Under the pieces are notes generated by a model. The model had not been told where the DNA came from and made no database searches. It saw only the letters and a program-made list of their open reading frames with translations. Of a DNA stretch of 64,000 bases, positions 14,511 through 23,607 are shown piece after piece. A program made the position numbers and the translations under genes. Where the stretch lies: positions 130,070-194,069 of the forward strand of contig JAXMBZ010000008.1 in assembly GCA_046349615.1 (NCBI GenBank), read 5' to 3'. Position 1 is the stretch's first letter. The number at the start of each line of letters is the position of its first letter. Source of the DNA: JADJNY01 sp046349615 (GTDB lineage: Bacteria; Planctomycetota; UBA1135; GCA-002686595).

Positions 14511-16757
14511 ATGGCCGAGCTTCCGCGACAGCCCCTCGACATCATCAAGCGCTTCGGTCCGCACCGCTCGGTCGCGACGGACCTGCGGCTCGACACGGGC
14601 GTCGTGCCCGACCGGTCCGTGAAGACGCACTGCTGCTTCTGCGGGCAGCAGTGCGGCGTGCAGTTGCTCGTGAAGGACCAGCAGGTCATCGGCATCGAGC
14701 CGTGGATGGAGTTTCCGTTCAACCAGGGGAAGCTCTGCCCGAAGGGGGTGAAGCGGTACCTCCAGGGAGCCCACCCCGATCGCCTGCTCCACGCGTACGA
14801 GCGCGATCCGTCGTCACCCGAGGGTTTCCGGGCGCTCGGCTACGAGTCCGCGATCGAGCGTGTGGCGGCCGCGATCGCGCGCATCCAGGAGCAGCACGGC
14901 CAGGACGCCTTCGCGGTCCTGACCGGCGCCAGCCTCACGACGGAGAAGACCTATCTGATGGGGAAGTTCGCGCGCATGTGTCTGCGCACCGCGAACCTCG
15001 ACTACAACGGCCGCCTCTGCATGGTGAGCGCCGCGGCCGGGAACAAGAAGGCCTTCGGCGTCGATCGCGCCGCGAACCCGTGGAGCGACATCCTGAAGGC
15101 CGGCGTCGTGTGGATCAGCGGCGCGAACGTCGCGGAGTGCGCGCCGATCACGACCGACTACGTGTGGCAGGCCCGCGAGAACGGAGCCAAGGTCATCGTC
15201 GTCGACCCGCGCCTGACGCCGATCGCGCGCACGTGCGACCTCTTCCTGCCCGTGAAGCCCGGCCGCGACGTCGCACTTTTCAACGGCATCCTGCACTTGA
15301 TGATCGAGAAGGGCTGGGTCGATCGCGAGTTCGTCGCGCTCCACACGACCGGGTTCGAAGCCGTCGCGGAGCACGTCGCGCCGTGGACGCCGCGCCGCAC
15401 GGCCGAGGTGACGGGTATCGCCGAGCACGCCGTCCGCCAGGCCGCCGAGTGGTGGGGGACGGCCGAGACGAGCTTCCTCATGCACGCTCGCGGCATCGAG
15501 CACTCGAGCCACGGCGTGCAGAACGTGCTGGGAGCGATCAACATCGTGCTCGCTTCGGGGCGCATCGGCCGCGAAGGCTGCGGGTACGCGACGATCACCG
15601 GTCAGGGCAACGGCCAGGGCGGACGCGAGCACGGCCAGAAGTGCGACCAGCTCCCGGGCGCGCGCGACATCTCCGACCCGGAGCACCGCGCGCACGTCGC
15701 AAAGGTGTGGGGCATCGCTCCCGAGGAGCTGCCCGGGCCCGGCGTCGATTGCTACGAGATCCTCCGGAGAGTCGAGCGCGGCGAAGTGCGGGGTTTGCTC
15801 TCGATCTCCTTCAACCCCGTCGTGTCGCTGCCGGACAACGCGTATGTCCGGCGCATGCTCGAGAAGCTCGACTTCTTCGTCGCCATCGACTTCTTCCTCA
15901 CCGAGACCGCACGCCACGCCGACGTCGTGCTGCCGGGATCGCTGCAGGAGGAGGACGAGGGCACGGTCACGACCACGGAAGGCCGCGTCATCCGCATCCG
16001 GAAGGCGATCGAGTCCCCCGGCGACGCGCGCGCGGACTGGCGCATCGTCCAGGACATCGCGCGCGCGCTCGGACGGGAGCGTGGGTTCACCTTCGAGAGC
16101 CCGCGCGCGATCTTCGAGGAGCTGCGCGCCGCCTCGAAAGGCGGCATCGCCGACTACTCGGGGATCACGTACGAGAAGATCGAGGAGACGTTCGGCGTCT
16201 TCTGGCCGTGTCCCGACGTCGATCATCCCGGCACGCCGCGCCTGTTCGAACCCGGCTCGTGGAACCCGGTCGCGAAGGGATCCGGCCCGTTCTATTTCCC
16301 CGACGGAAAGGCGCGCTTCGTCGTCGCGCCGTATACGCCGCCGACCGAGGACGTCGACGCCGAGTATCCGCTCATGCTCACGACGGGGCGCGTCGTGAGC
16401 CACTTCCTGTCGGGCTCGCAGACGCGTCGCATCGGACCGTTGATCGACCACTGCCCCGTTCCGACGATCGAGATGCACCCGCAGCTCGCGGAGCGCCTCG
16501 GGATCGCGGACGGCGACTGGACGACGGCCGAGACGCGGCGGGGGAGCTGCACGCTCCAGGCGCGCGTCGTGAGGACGATTCGCCCGGACACGATCTTCGT
16601 CCCGTACCACTGGGGCGGTGCGAAGAGCGCGAACCAGCTCACGATCTCCGCACAGGATCCGATCTCGAGGATCCCCGAGTACAAGGCCTGCGCGGCGCGG
16701 GTCCGCAAGGCGAGCGCGCCGCCGGAGCACGCGCGCGCGCTCGAGCCCCAGCAGTAG
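14511..16757 (+). CDS. Molybdopterin (bis-MGD) oxidoreductase, nitrate-reductase-like (NasA/NapA branch)
   Basis: 748 residues. N-terminal [4Fe-4S] motif C41-x2-C44-x3-C48-x27-C76, then the Mo-ligand segment NGRLCMVSAAAG with Cys170, as in NasA/NapA nitrate reductases (formate dehydrogenases have different context). The downstream GQGNGQGGREHGQ, ETARHADVVLPGS and a C-terminal MGD-binding domain (YPLMLTTGRV...HWGG) complete the fold. No Tat signal is visible, so it is probably cytoplasmic. Nitrate is the best guess for substrate; another oxo-anion is possible. Neighbours supply electron-transfer partners. Confidence 0.88.
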   Translation: MAELPRQPLDIIKRFGPHRSVATDLRLDTGVVPDRSVKTHCCFCGQQCGVQLLVKDQQVIGIEPWMEFPFNQGKLCPKGVKRYLQGAHPDRLLHAYERDPSSPEGFRALGYESAIERVAAAIARIQEQHGQDAFAVLTGASLTTEKTYLMGKFARMCLRTANLDYNGRLCMVSAAAGNKKAFGVDRAANPWSDILKAGVVWISGANVAECAPITTDYVWQARENGAKVIVVDPRLTPIARTCDLFLPVKPGRDVALFNGILHLMIEKGWVDREFVALHTTGFEAVAEHVAPWTPRRTAEVTGIAEHAVRQAAEWWGTAETSFLMHARGIEHSSHGVQNVLGAINIVLASGRIGREGCGYATITGQGNGQGGREHGQKCDQLPGARDISDPEHRAHVAKVWGIAPEELPGPGVDCYEILRRVERGEVRGLLSISFNPVVSLPDNAYVRRMLEKLDFFVAIDFFLTETARHADVVLPGSLQEEDEGTVTTTEGRVIRIRKAIESPGDARADWRIVQDIARALGRERGFTFESPRAIFEELRAASKGGIADYSGITYEKIEETFGVFWPCPDVDHPGTPRLFEPGSWNPVAKGSGPFYFPDGKARFVVAPYTPPTEDVDAEYPLMLTTGRVVSHFLSGSQTRRIGPLIDHCPVPTIEMHPQLAERLGIADGDWTTAETRRGSCTLQARVVRTIRPDTIFVPYHWGGAKSANQLTISAQDPISRIPEYKACAARVRKASAPPEHARALEPQQ

Positions 16758-16765
16758 AGGAGCGC

Positions 16766-17418
<653 letters not shown>

Positions 17419-17422
<4 letters not shown>

Positions 17423-17955
17423 ACCGGGACCCGGGTGAAGCGGGCACGATCGCTCCCGACGGACGGCCGCCGTCGGCCCAGCCGCGTTGGCGCAGGGACT
17501 TCCCGATCGGCGTGGAGGCCGACGAGTACGTCTCGCGGCGCGACTTCACGAGCTTCATGGTGCTCATCAGCTCCGCGTTCGCCTTCGGCCAGATCTGGAT
17601 CCTCGGCCAGAACGCGTGGCGCGCGCGGCGCGGGAAGCCTCCCGTGAAGGAGATCGCGCGCCTGTCGGAGCTCGCGGTCGGCGAGTCGCTGACGTTCCAC
17701 TATCCGACCGACGCGGAGACGTGCGTGTTGGTGCGGATGGACGAGCGCAGGCTCGTGGCGTTCGACCAGGCCTGCACGCACCTCTCCTGCCCGGTCATCC
17801 CGCGCGTGGCGGAGAATCGCTTCGAGTGCCCGTGCCACCATGGCAGCTTCGACCTCGAGAGCGGCCGGCCGACCGCCGGTCCGCCGCGGCGGCCGCTCCA
17901 GCGCATCCGCATCGACCTCGCGGGCGACAAGGTGCTCGCGACCGGCTACGCCTGA
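17419..17955 (+). CDS. Rieske [2Fe-2S] protein with Tat-like N-terminal anchor
   Basis: 178 residues. Near residue 39 is SRRDFTSF, a Tat-like twin-arginine motif, followed by a hydrophobic helix (about 46-63). The Rieske domain has CTHLSC (Cys119, His121, Cys124) and CPCHHGSF (Cys137, Cys139, His140): two Cys and two His ligands plus the disulfide pair. A Rieske protein between a quinol-type subunit and a Mo enzyme is uncommon among textbook nitrate reductases. Start overlaps the ferredoxin stop by four bases, so co-translation is likely. Confidence 0.92.
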
Positions 17956-17964
17956 GGCACGCCC

Positions 17965-18189
17965 ATGCAGGAACGACGTTTCACGCGCCAGCAGCGCATG
18001 CCAATCGTGGTCGCGATCCTCTGCATCGTGATCACGATCGTCGTGATGCAGCTGTGGCTCCTCACCGCGACGATGGATGCGTACCTGCGGAACGACGCGA
18101 AGATCCTGGTGCCGGCGGCGCTGGCGAGCCTCGCCTGCCTCGCGCTCAACGCAGGCCTCCTGCTCCACCTGCGGCGACTCGATGGCTGA
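17965..18189 (+). CDS. Small two-helix membrane protein of the Mo cluster
   Basis: 74 residues with two hydrophobic helices (about 13-34 and 48-68) joined by a short loop MDAYLRNDAK. It lies 9 bases after the Rieske gene and overlaps the next start by 8 bases, so it belongs to the operon. No family is recognised; it may be an accessory or assembly subunit of the membrane complex. Confidence 0.75.
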   Translation: MQERRFTRQQRMPIVVAILCIVITIVVMQLWLLTATMDAYLRNDAKILVPAALASLACLALNAGLLLHLRRLDG

Positions 18190-19234
18190 CGCGACGTCGG
18201 GACAGGGGCGCCTGTCGGCGGCGACCGAGGGTCTGCCGCCCGGGTACTTCGCGCTGGTCATGGCGACGGGCATCGTCTCGCTCGCGACGCACTTCCTCGG
18301 CCTGGAGCCGGTGTCCGTGGCGTTGTTCTGGATCAACGTGCCGGCGTACGCCGTGCTCGTGCTGCTCTTGCTGGCACGGCTCGCGCTGCACCCGCGCCGC
18401 GTCGCAGCCGACCTCGCGGACCACGCGCGCGGTTCGGGCTTCTTCACGCTGCCCGCCGGCACGTGCGTGCTCGGCGCACAGTTTGCGATCCTCCGCGAGG
18501 ACCCGTCGATCGCCGCCGGCCTGTGGATCGCGGGGCTCGCCTCGTGGGCGCTCGTCACGTACGGCTTCTTCGCAGCCGTGACGATCAAGGCGGACAAACC
18601 CGGCCTGAGCGAGGGCCTGAACGGCACGTGGCTCGTGTCGGTCGTCGCGATGCAGTCGATCGCCGTGCTGGGATGCCTCGTGGCGCACTCGTTCTCCTCT
18701 CCGGGGCGCGTACTGCTCGTGTCCGCGGCGATGCACATGGGCGGGTTCATGCTCTACCTGCCGCTGATCGCGCTGCTCCTCTACCGTTGGACGTTCGTCG
18801 CGTTCACGCCGCAGCAGCTCACCCCGCCCTACTGGATCAACATGGGGGCGCTCGCGATCTCGACGCTCGCCGGAGCGCGCCTGCTCCAAGCCTCGGAGGG
18901 GCTGCCACTCCTGCAACGCATGACGCCCTTCCTCGGAGGATCCACGTTCTTCCTCTGGACGGCCGCGACGTGGTGGATCCCTCTGCTCGTGCTGCTCGGC
19001 GTCTGGCGCCACGGCGTCCGGCGCGTGCCGTTCCGGTACGACCCCCAGTACTGGGGTATGGTGTTCCCGCTCGGCATGTACACGGCGTGCACCGTGCAGA
19101 TCGCGCGCGCTCTCGACCTCCCGGAGCTCCTGGGCGTCGCGCGCGTCTTCGTGTGGCCGGCCTTGCTCGCATGGCTCGCAACCGCGGTCGGGATGGTGCT
19201 GGCCCCCCTGCGCGCGGCGCGGCGTCGAGCCTGA
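18182..19234 (+). CDS. TDT-family (TehA/Mae1/SLAC1-like) anion channel or transporter
   Basis: 350 residues, about ten hydrophobic helices, the size of TDT proteins. It opens with GLPPGYFALVMATGIVSLA, typical of the family, and has later segments FFLWTAATWWIP and PQYWGMVFPLGMYT. Family members move dicarboxylates, sulfite, tellurite or nitrate/chloride. Being last gene of the Mo cluster and overlapping its neighbour, it plausibly carries the substrate or product anion (for example nitrate or nitrite); this is inferred from context. Confidence 0.85.
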   Translation: MADATSGQGRLSAATEGLPPGYFALVMATGIVSLATHFLGLEPVSVALFWINVPAYAVLVLLLLARLALHPRRVAADLADHARGSGFFTLPAGTCVLGAQFAILREDPSIAAGLWIAGLASWALVTYGFFAAVTIKADKPGLSEGLNGTWLVSVVAMQSIAVLGCLVAHSFSSPGRVLLVSAAMHMGGFMLYLPLIALLLYRWTFVAFTPQQLTPPYWINMGALAISTLAGARLLQASEGLPLLQRMTPFLGGSTFFLWTAATWWIPLLVLLGVWRHGVRRVPFRYDPQYWGMVFPLGMYTACTVQIARALDLPELLGVARVFVWPALLAWLATAVGMVLAPLRAARRRA

Positions 19235-19320
19235 ATGCGCATCGACGGCGCGCGCCGCGGCTCGGACCGACGCGCGGCGCGACGACACCTTGCGTCTCCG
19301 GCCGGGGCGCCCTTGGCTCG

Positions 19321-19488
19321 GATCACGACCTCCTGCGCGAGGACCTCCAGTCCGAGGTCGTGCGCCTGCTCGAGGCGCGCTACTCCCTCTCCGAGCGCGT
19401 CTACCACCACCACGCGACGGTCTCCGCGTTGCTGGCGAACGTGCAGGAGGCCGCCCGGCAGGAGTTCGCGGACGCGGTCGAAGTGTAG
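19321..19488 (+). pseudogene. Relic of the HD-phosphohydrolase gene with internal deletion
   Basis: The segment HDLLREDLQSEVVRLLEARY and SLSERVYHHHATV matches the intact HD gene near bases 11715-11820, with about seven mismatches over roughly 105 aligned bases by eye. It then jumps to LLANVQEAARQEFADAVEV, matching the HD C-terminus near 12363-12415. The following Tyr codon TAT has become the stop TAG. No start or HD motifs remain. Confidence 0.8.
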
Positions 19489-19564
19489 TCGCCGGGTTCC
19501 AGGTCGTGATCACTCCTGCCGAGCCATGCCCGAGCGCACTTTGCGAATCCGACCAAGCCCGGCG

Positions 19565-20062
19565 CTAGCAGTTGTCACAGGTGACCGTGATCGTGGAGAC
19601 GACGCTACCGGAGATCTTCACGACGTAGACCTGTGAACCTCCGCACTTGAGGGCATCGGACGTCGTTGGGCTGTAGGCGCACGTGCTTTGCCCCGGGCAA
19701 GACGACAGGACACTGCCGCCCGATTCGGTCGTGAAGTCGCACGTCTGTCCGCTCTTCGCGACGGCGATGATGGCAATGCGATACTGACACTGCGTGTTGG
19801 TGCTGCACTGTGCCGAAATCCTGCAGCAGCCGTGGAAGGCCGAACCGGCGATGAAACTCGTGTCGGTGTGGTCGAAACACGCCGGAGGATTGGCAGAAGG
19901 AACGTTTGCAGGATCGTGCAGGGTGCAACGGCACTGGGCCGCCGTTGGGCAGCCGAACCCGCCTCCGATCTGGACGGTCGGTTCGAGTGCACGCGACCGT
20001 GGCCCGAGCAGGCCCGCGAGGAAGGCGATCCCGGAGAGTGCGATGAGGAACCTGAGTGTCAC
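19565..20062 (-). CDS. Cys-rich exported protein of unknown function
   Basis: 165 residues from GTG 20062, with AAAGGG at ribosome-site distance. A signal peptide (RFLIALSGIAFLAGLLG) is followed by about a dozen cysteines, including CRC, GCC, TQCQ and a C-terminal VTCDNC, suggesting disulfide-rich secretion. No family is recognised. Base composition is visibly less GC-rich than the flanking genes. It is a tandem neighbour of another orphan exported gene upstream on the same strand, and both are bounded by relics of the HD gene. Confidence 0.75.
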   Translation of the reverse strand: MTLRFLIALSGIAFLAGLLGPRSRALEPTVQIGGGFGCPTAAQCRCTLHDPANVPSANPPACFDHTDTSFIAGSAFHGCCRISAQCSTNTQCQYRIAIIAVAKSGQTCDFTTESGGSVLSSCPGQSTCAYSPTTSDALKCGGSQVYVVKISGSVVSTITVTCDNC

Positions 20063-20133
20063 GTCATGGCCCTTTCTGCATCTGCTGTTCTGACGCGCAG
20101 GCTGGTACGTCCTAATCCATCGGGACGAGGGGA

Positions 20134-20838
20134 TCACCCATGTCCGACGCAGTGCGCTACTGCGTCGGCGATCCGCTTCTCGCCTTCGAGGTAGATCCGC
20201 TGGACCTCGTAGCAGGCGCTGTCGAGCGGCCCGCACTCGCCAGGGAGCACGGCCACGGTTCTGGAGGTCCCGTCGGCGTAGGATCGATGAACGACCCATG
20301 CACCCGCTGCAATCGGTGCATCCTTCGTGTCGGCGAATTCGGAGGGCCCGGCCATCGACAGCTTCCAGGTGACGGCGCTCTCGAGCGCCTCGAGAGCCTC
20401 TCGCGTCTTGGCTTCCATCTCACGCCGCAGGTCGGCTATCAGTTGATCCACTTCCTCCGCCCCAGCCGGTGTCAAGGGCACGAGTGTCGGATTGAAACTC
20501 TTCGACCGCGCATAGCTGGCCGAGTCGAGGAAGCTCGAAGGTAGCTCGAACGGATTCAGATGGGCTGATCCCGGCACGTACCCATTCGGGACCGGTTGTT
20601 CGGATGCGGTGGATGATCCGACCGGCACGTCCCGCTCCACGCTCGTCAGCCGTTCCTCTGTAGCGGGAACCTCGAGTGCTCGCGACGCATCCGTACGCTC
20701 GACGCTCGCTGCCGCCGTGACCGAGAAGGGAATGGGACTGCGGTTCGTAGAGTCGTTTCTCATTCCGACCACCCACCCGACGGTCAGCGCGAGAACGAGA
20801 CCGACCCAGACCCACATCCACCGGCTGCTCGCGCTCAT
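20134..20838 (-). CDS. Membrane-anchored protein of unknown function
   Basis: 234 residues. An N-terminal hydrophobic anchor (about 7-25, WMWVWVGLVLALTVGWVVG) is followed by a Ser/Thr/Glu-rich linker and a charged, probably helical segment (about 125-155, VDQLIADLRREMEAKTREAL). The C-terminal part has paired cysteines (GECGPLDSAC). Composition is less GC-rich than the neighbours, like the downstream gene 71 bases away, suggesting that the two arrived together. No homologous family is recognised. Confidence 0.7.
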   Translation of the reverse strand: MSASSRWMWVWVGLVLALTVGWVVGMRNDSTNRSPIPFSVTAAASVERTDASRALEVPATEERLTSVERDVPVGSSTASEQPVPNGYVPGSAHLNPFELPSSFLDSASYARSKSFNPTLVPLTPAGAEEVDQLIADLRREMEAKTREALEALESAVTWKLSMAGPSEFADTKDAPIAAGAWVVHRSYADGTSRTVAVLPGECGPLDSACYEVQRIYLEGEKRIADAVAHCVGHG

Positions 20839-20927
20839 CGAAGAAACTCCTCCTGCGCTCGCGTCAGCCTAGCTGGGGTCGAAGGGGGGGGGCAAGACGT
20901 GGGCCTGGAATGAGAGGGGGGTCCGGT

Positions 20928-20969
20928 CCGGGTACATGGGTGACAGAAGTGACCGGGCACTTGGGTGAC
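20928..20969. repeat. Imperfect 17-bp direct repeat, possible insertion-sequence end
   Basis: CCGGGTACATGGGTGAC (20928-20944) recurs 25 bases later as CCGGGCACTTGGGTGAC (20953-20969), 15 of 17 bases identical. The layout resembles subterminal repeats of an insertion sequence, but no transposase is present, so at most it is a solitary end. Confidence 0.5.
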
Positions 20970-21100
20970 GTATCCGCGGGACGTCGAGGGACGCTGGGAG
21001 GTGCGCTCCCTGCAGGCTTCGGCAGCAGAGCAACCCTGGGTGCCAGCGCCTGGAACTCGTGGCGAGCGGACCAACACGTGGACACGAGACTCGACCCGTC

Positions 21101-21284
21101 CGATCGGCGCCCAGCCGAGCGCGTGCCGCGGGCTGCGGACCTCGAGCGCTCCCACCGCGACCTGTGGAAGCTCGACGTCTTCGCGGACACGGCCGAGCCA
21201 GAGCTGCTCGCGAAGGTGCAGGACGTCGCCGCGGAGGAGTTCCGCGGCGCGACGAACGTCTACCGGGTCGGCGGGACGCGCTGA
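21101..21284 (+). pseudogene. Relic of the HD-phosphohydrolase C-terminus
   Basis: Reads ERVPRAADLERSHRDLWKL and then DVFADTAEPELLAKVQDVAAEEF and RVGGTR before TGA 21282-21284. The intact HD gene ends with the corresponding RVPRLADLERSYRDLWKF and VNVYRIGGTR. The frame is open in this segment, but the N-terminal HD domain is missing, so it cannot encode the enzyme. Confidence 0.8.
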
Positions 21285-21414
21285 GCGCGCCCGCCGCGCA
21301 GTCCCGGCGCGCCCGCGCAGGATCGCACACGGTGAACCCGCGGCGTGCGCTCCTGGAGTAAGCTCCGGGGCACCTCGGAGGCGCACCTCCCGCGCCTCGC
21401 AACAGGAGCCCCCG

Positions 21415-23415
21415 ATGACGCGCGTCGCTCTCCTCCTCCTCGCTTCCGCCCTCTTCGGCACGCCATCGCTCGCGCAGAGCCCGCGCCCGGAGCCGCCCCC
21501 GATCCACGGCGAGACGCTGCCGCCCTCCGCGCTCGGCCCCGGCGTCGTCGAGACGATGGAGGCGATGCTCGCCCGCGAGCGCGCGCGTGCTCCGGAGCTC
21601 GACGCCGCCGCGGCGCGGCCGTCGCAGGTGCCCGCGCCACGTGGCGCGCGACCCGCGTCGCCGTCCGCGTCGTCCTCGTCGTCCGGCCCGAGCGCGCTGC
21701 TCGGCGGCGGCGGGACCGCGCCGGCCCTCGGCACGAACTTCCAGGGGCCGTCGCGCGGCGATCCCGGCACGGGCTGGATCCCGCCGGATCCGCACGGGGC
21801 GATCGGGCCCGGCCACTTCGTCGCCCTCGTGAACCAGCACCTTTCCGTCTACGACCGCGCGGGGGCGCGCCCCGTGAGCCTGTCGCTACAGAGCTTCTTC
21901 AACGTGACGGGGAGCGTCGGCGATCCGCGCGCCGCGTACGACCACCACAGCGGCCGGTTCATCGTGTCGTGCAGCGACTTCAGCTCGCGCGTGCGTCTCG
22001 CGGTCTCGTCGTCGAGCGATCCGACGGGAAGCTGGTTCAAGACGAGCATCGTCGTCTCCACCGGCACCGACACGGGGCACTTCCCCGACTACCCGACGCT
22101 CGGCTTCGACGCGAACGGCATCTACCTCTCGGCGTTCATGGTCGGCGGCGCGGACACGATGTCGATCTTCGCCGTCGACAAGGCGCCGCTCGTCGCTCCG
22201 GTGCAGAGCCTCGGGACGGTGACCGCCTTCCGCGGGCTGCCCTACGAGGACTCGATCCAGGGCTGCCTCACGTTCGGAGCGCCGTCCGGCGAGTACATGG
22301 TCTCGCGCGCGAGCACGACCTCGTTGCGCATCCGCCGCGTGAACCCGCCGCTCGCGGCGCCGACCTTGTCCGAGCTCGGTCTCGTGACCGTCCCGGTCAA
22401 CAGCGATCCACCCAACGCGCCCGTGATGGGTGCCACGACGCCGCTGTGGACGATCGACGCACGGCCGCTCGGCGCGGTCTTCCAGGCGGGGAGCTTGTGG
22501 ACGCTCCACAACGTCGACGTTTCGGGGCGCTCGGGCGTGCGCTGGTACCGGATCGATCCGATCGCGGCGACCTTGCAGTCGATGGGCACGATCGACGATC
22601 CGGTGCGGAGCTACTTCTTCGGGTCGATCGCGGTCAATCCGAACGGCGACTTCGCGATCGGGTGCGCCGGCGCGCACGCGGGCGAGTTCGCGGGCGCGTG
22701 GTACTCCGGGCGACTGGCGGGCGATCCGCCGGGTCAGACGTCGCCGCCCGCAGTGCTGATAGCGGGGAGCTTCGCGTACGAGACGCTCGACGGCGGGGGC
22801 AACAATCGCTGGGGCGACTACACGAACACGACGTTGGACCCGGTCGACTTCACGAGCTTCTGGACGATCCAGGAGTTCCCGCTCGCGACGAACCTGTGGG
22901 GCACGTGGATCGGGAAGGTCTCCTTCGGCACGCCGCCCGTCGCGTTCTGCGCCGGCGACGGAGTCGATCCCGCGGTGACGCAGGCTTGCCCGTGCGGCAA
23001 CACAGGAGGCCCGGGCCGGGGTTGCGCGAACTCGGTCGTCGCGACGGGCGCCGTCCTGTCGGCGAGCGGCAACGCAAACCCCGACTCGATCGTGCTGAAT
23101 GCCTCCGGCATGCCGTCGATCGCGACCATCGCCGCAGTGTTTCTCCAGGGCGACGCGCTCGTGCCCACGGGGATCGTCTTCGGCGACGGCGTGCGCTGTG
23201 CGGACGGCAACCTCGTGCGTGTGGGCTCGAAGCCGACCCCGGCCGGCAGCGCGCAGTACCCCGAGTCCGGCAACGTGCCCTTGTCGATCCGCGGCGGCGT
23301 CGTCCCGGGGAGCGGTGCGGTGCGCGCGTACCACGCGTACTACCGGAACGCATCGGTCACGTTCTGCCCGCCGGAGACGTTCAACGTCACGAACGGCGTG
23401 AAGATCACGTGGTGA
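21415..23415 (+). CDS. Large secreted protein with Cys-rich module and ITW C-terminus
   Basis: 666 residues. Signal peptide (MTRVALLLLASALFGTPSLAQ), a low-complexity Pro/Ala/Ser linker, then about 420 residues of a likely beta-rich domain (NFQGP, IPPDPHGAIGP, YDHHSGRFIV, NNRWGDYTNT) reminiscent of propeller-like extracellular proteins. A Cys cluster (CAGDG, ACPCGNTGGPGRGCANS) begins near residue 521, followed by a conserved C-terminal domain ending CPPETFNVTNGVKITW. The tail probably mediates secretion or surface anchoring in this lineage, an inference from its recurrence as a relic at 12456. ATG 21415 follows AGGAG. Confidence 0.85.
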   Translation: MTRVALLLLASALFGTPSLAQSPRPEPPPIHGETLPPSALGPGVVETMEAMLARERARAPELDAAAARPSQVPAPRGARPASPSASSSSSGPSALLGGGGTAPALGTNFQGPSRGDPGTGWIPPDPHGAIGPGHFVALVNQHLSVYDRAGARPVSLSLQSFFNVTGSVGDPRAAYDHHSGRFIVSCSDFSSRVRLAVSSSSDPTGSWFKTSIVVSTGTDTGHFPDYPTLGFDANGIYLSAFMVGGADTMSIFAVDKAPLVAPVQSLGTVTAFRGLPYEDSIQGCLTFGAPSGEYMVSRASTTSLRIRRVNPPLAAPTLSELGLVTVPVNSDPPNAPVMGATTPLWTIDARPLGAVFQAGSLWTLHNVDVSGRSGVRWYRIDPIAATLQSMGTIDDPVRSYFFGSIAVNPNGDFAIGCAGAHAGEFAGAWYSGRLAGDPPGQTSPPAVLIAGSFAYETLDGGGNNRWGDYTNTTLDPVDFTSFWTIQEFPLATNLWGTWIGKVSFGTPPVAFCAGDGVDPAVTQACPCGNTGGPGRGCANSVVATGAVLSASGNANPDSIVLNASGMPSIATIAAVFLQGDALVPTGIVFGDGVRCADGNLVRVGSKPTPAGSAQYPESGNVPLSIRGGVVPGSGAVRAYHAYYRNASVTFCPPETFNVTNGVKITW

Positions 23416-23467
23416 GCGCGAGCCCGACGTCGAAGCCGCGCGCCTGAGCGCCCCCGACTGCCGCCAA

Positions 23468-23479
23468 GGTCGTACGACC
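23468..23479. promoter_or_regulatory. 12-bp perfect palindrome upstream of nucleotide-sugar genes
   Basis: GGTCGTACGACC lies 129 bases before the dehydrogenase start. A possible promoter follows: TTGCGC at 23502-23507, an 18-base spacer, then TATCCT at 23526-23531. The palindrome could be an operator for it, but this may be chance. Confidence 0.3.
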
Positions 23480-23607
23480 CCGAGCGAGGCGTGCTGGTCC
23501 CTTGCGCCTCGAACGGGCCCGCCCTTATCCTGCTCTGCCTTTTCGACGCTCCGTCCGGTCCGAGCCCCCCTCGGGGACCGTGCGTCCCGACCCCCAAGTA
23601 CGCTCTC

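Larger units (their letters stand above)
20839..21414. other. Gene-poor scar region
   Basis: 576 bases between the orphan membrane protein and the secreted protein gene. It contains a G8 tract near 20884, an imperfect direct repeat (20928-20969), an HD-gene relic (21101-21284) and the promoter/leader of the gene at 21415 with a TAAGCT hexamer near 21358. Nothing else is supported. Confidence 0.5.

Noticed and set aside
20928..20969. CRISPR or true tandem array
   Set aside because: Only two imperfect units and no spacers.
21101..21284. Small standalone protein from the HD-tail frame
   Set aside because: Matches only the C-terminal part of the HD enzyme and lacks its catalytic domain and a supported start.
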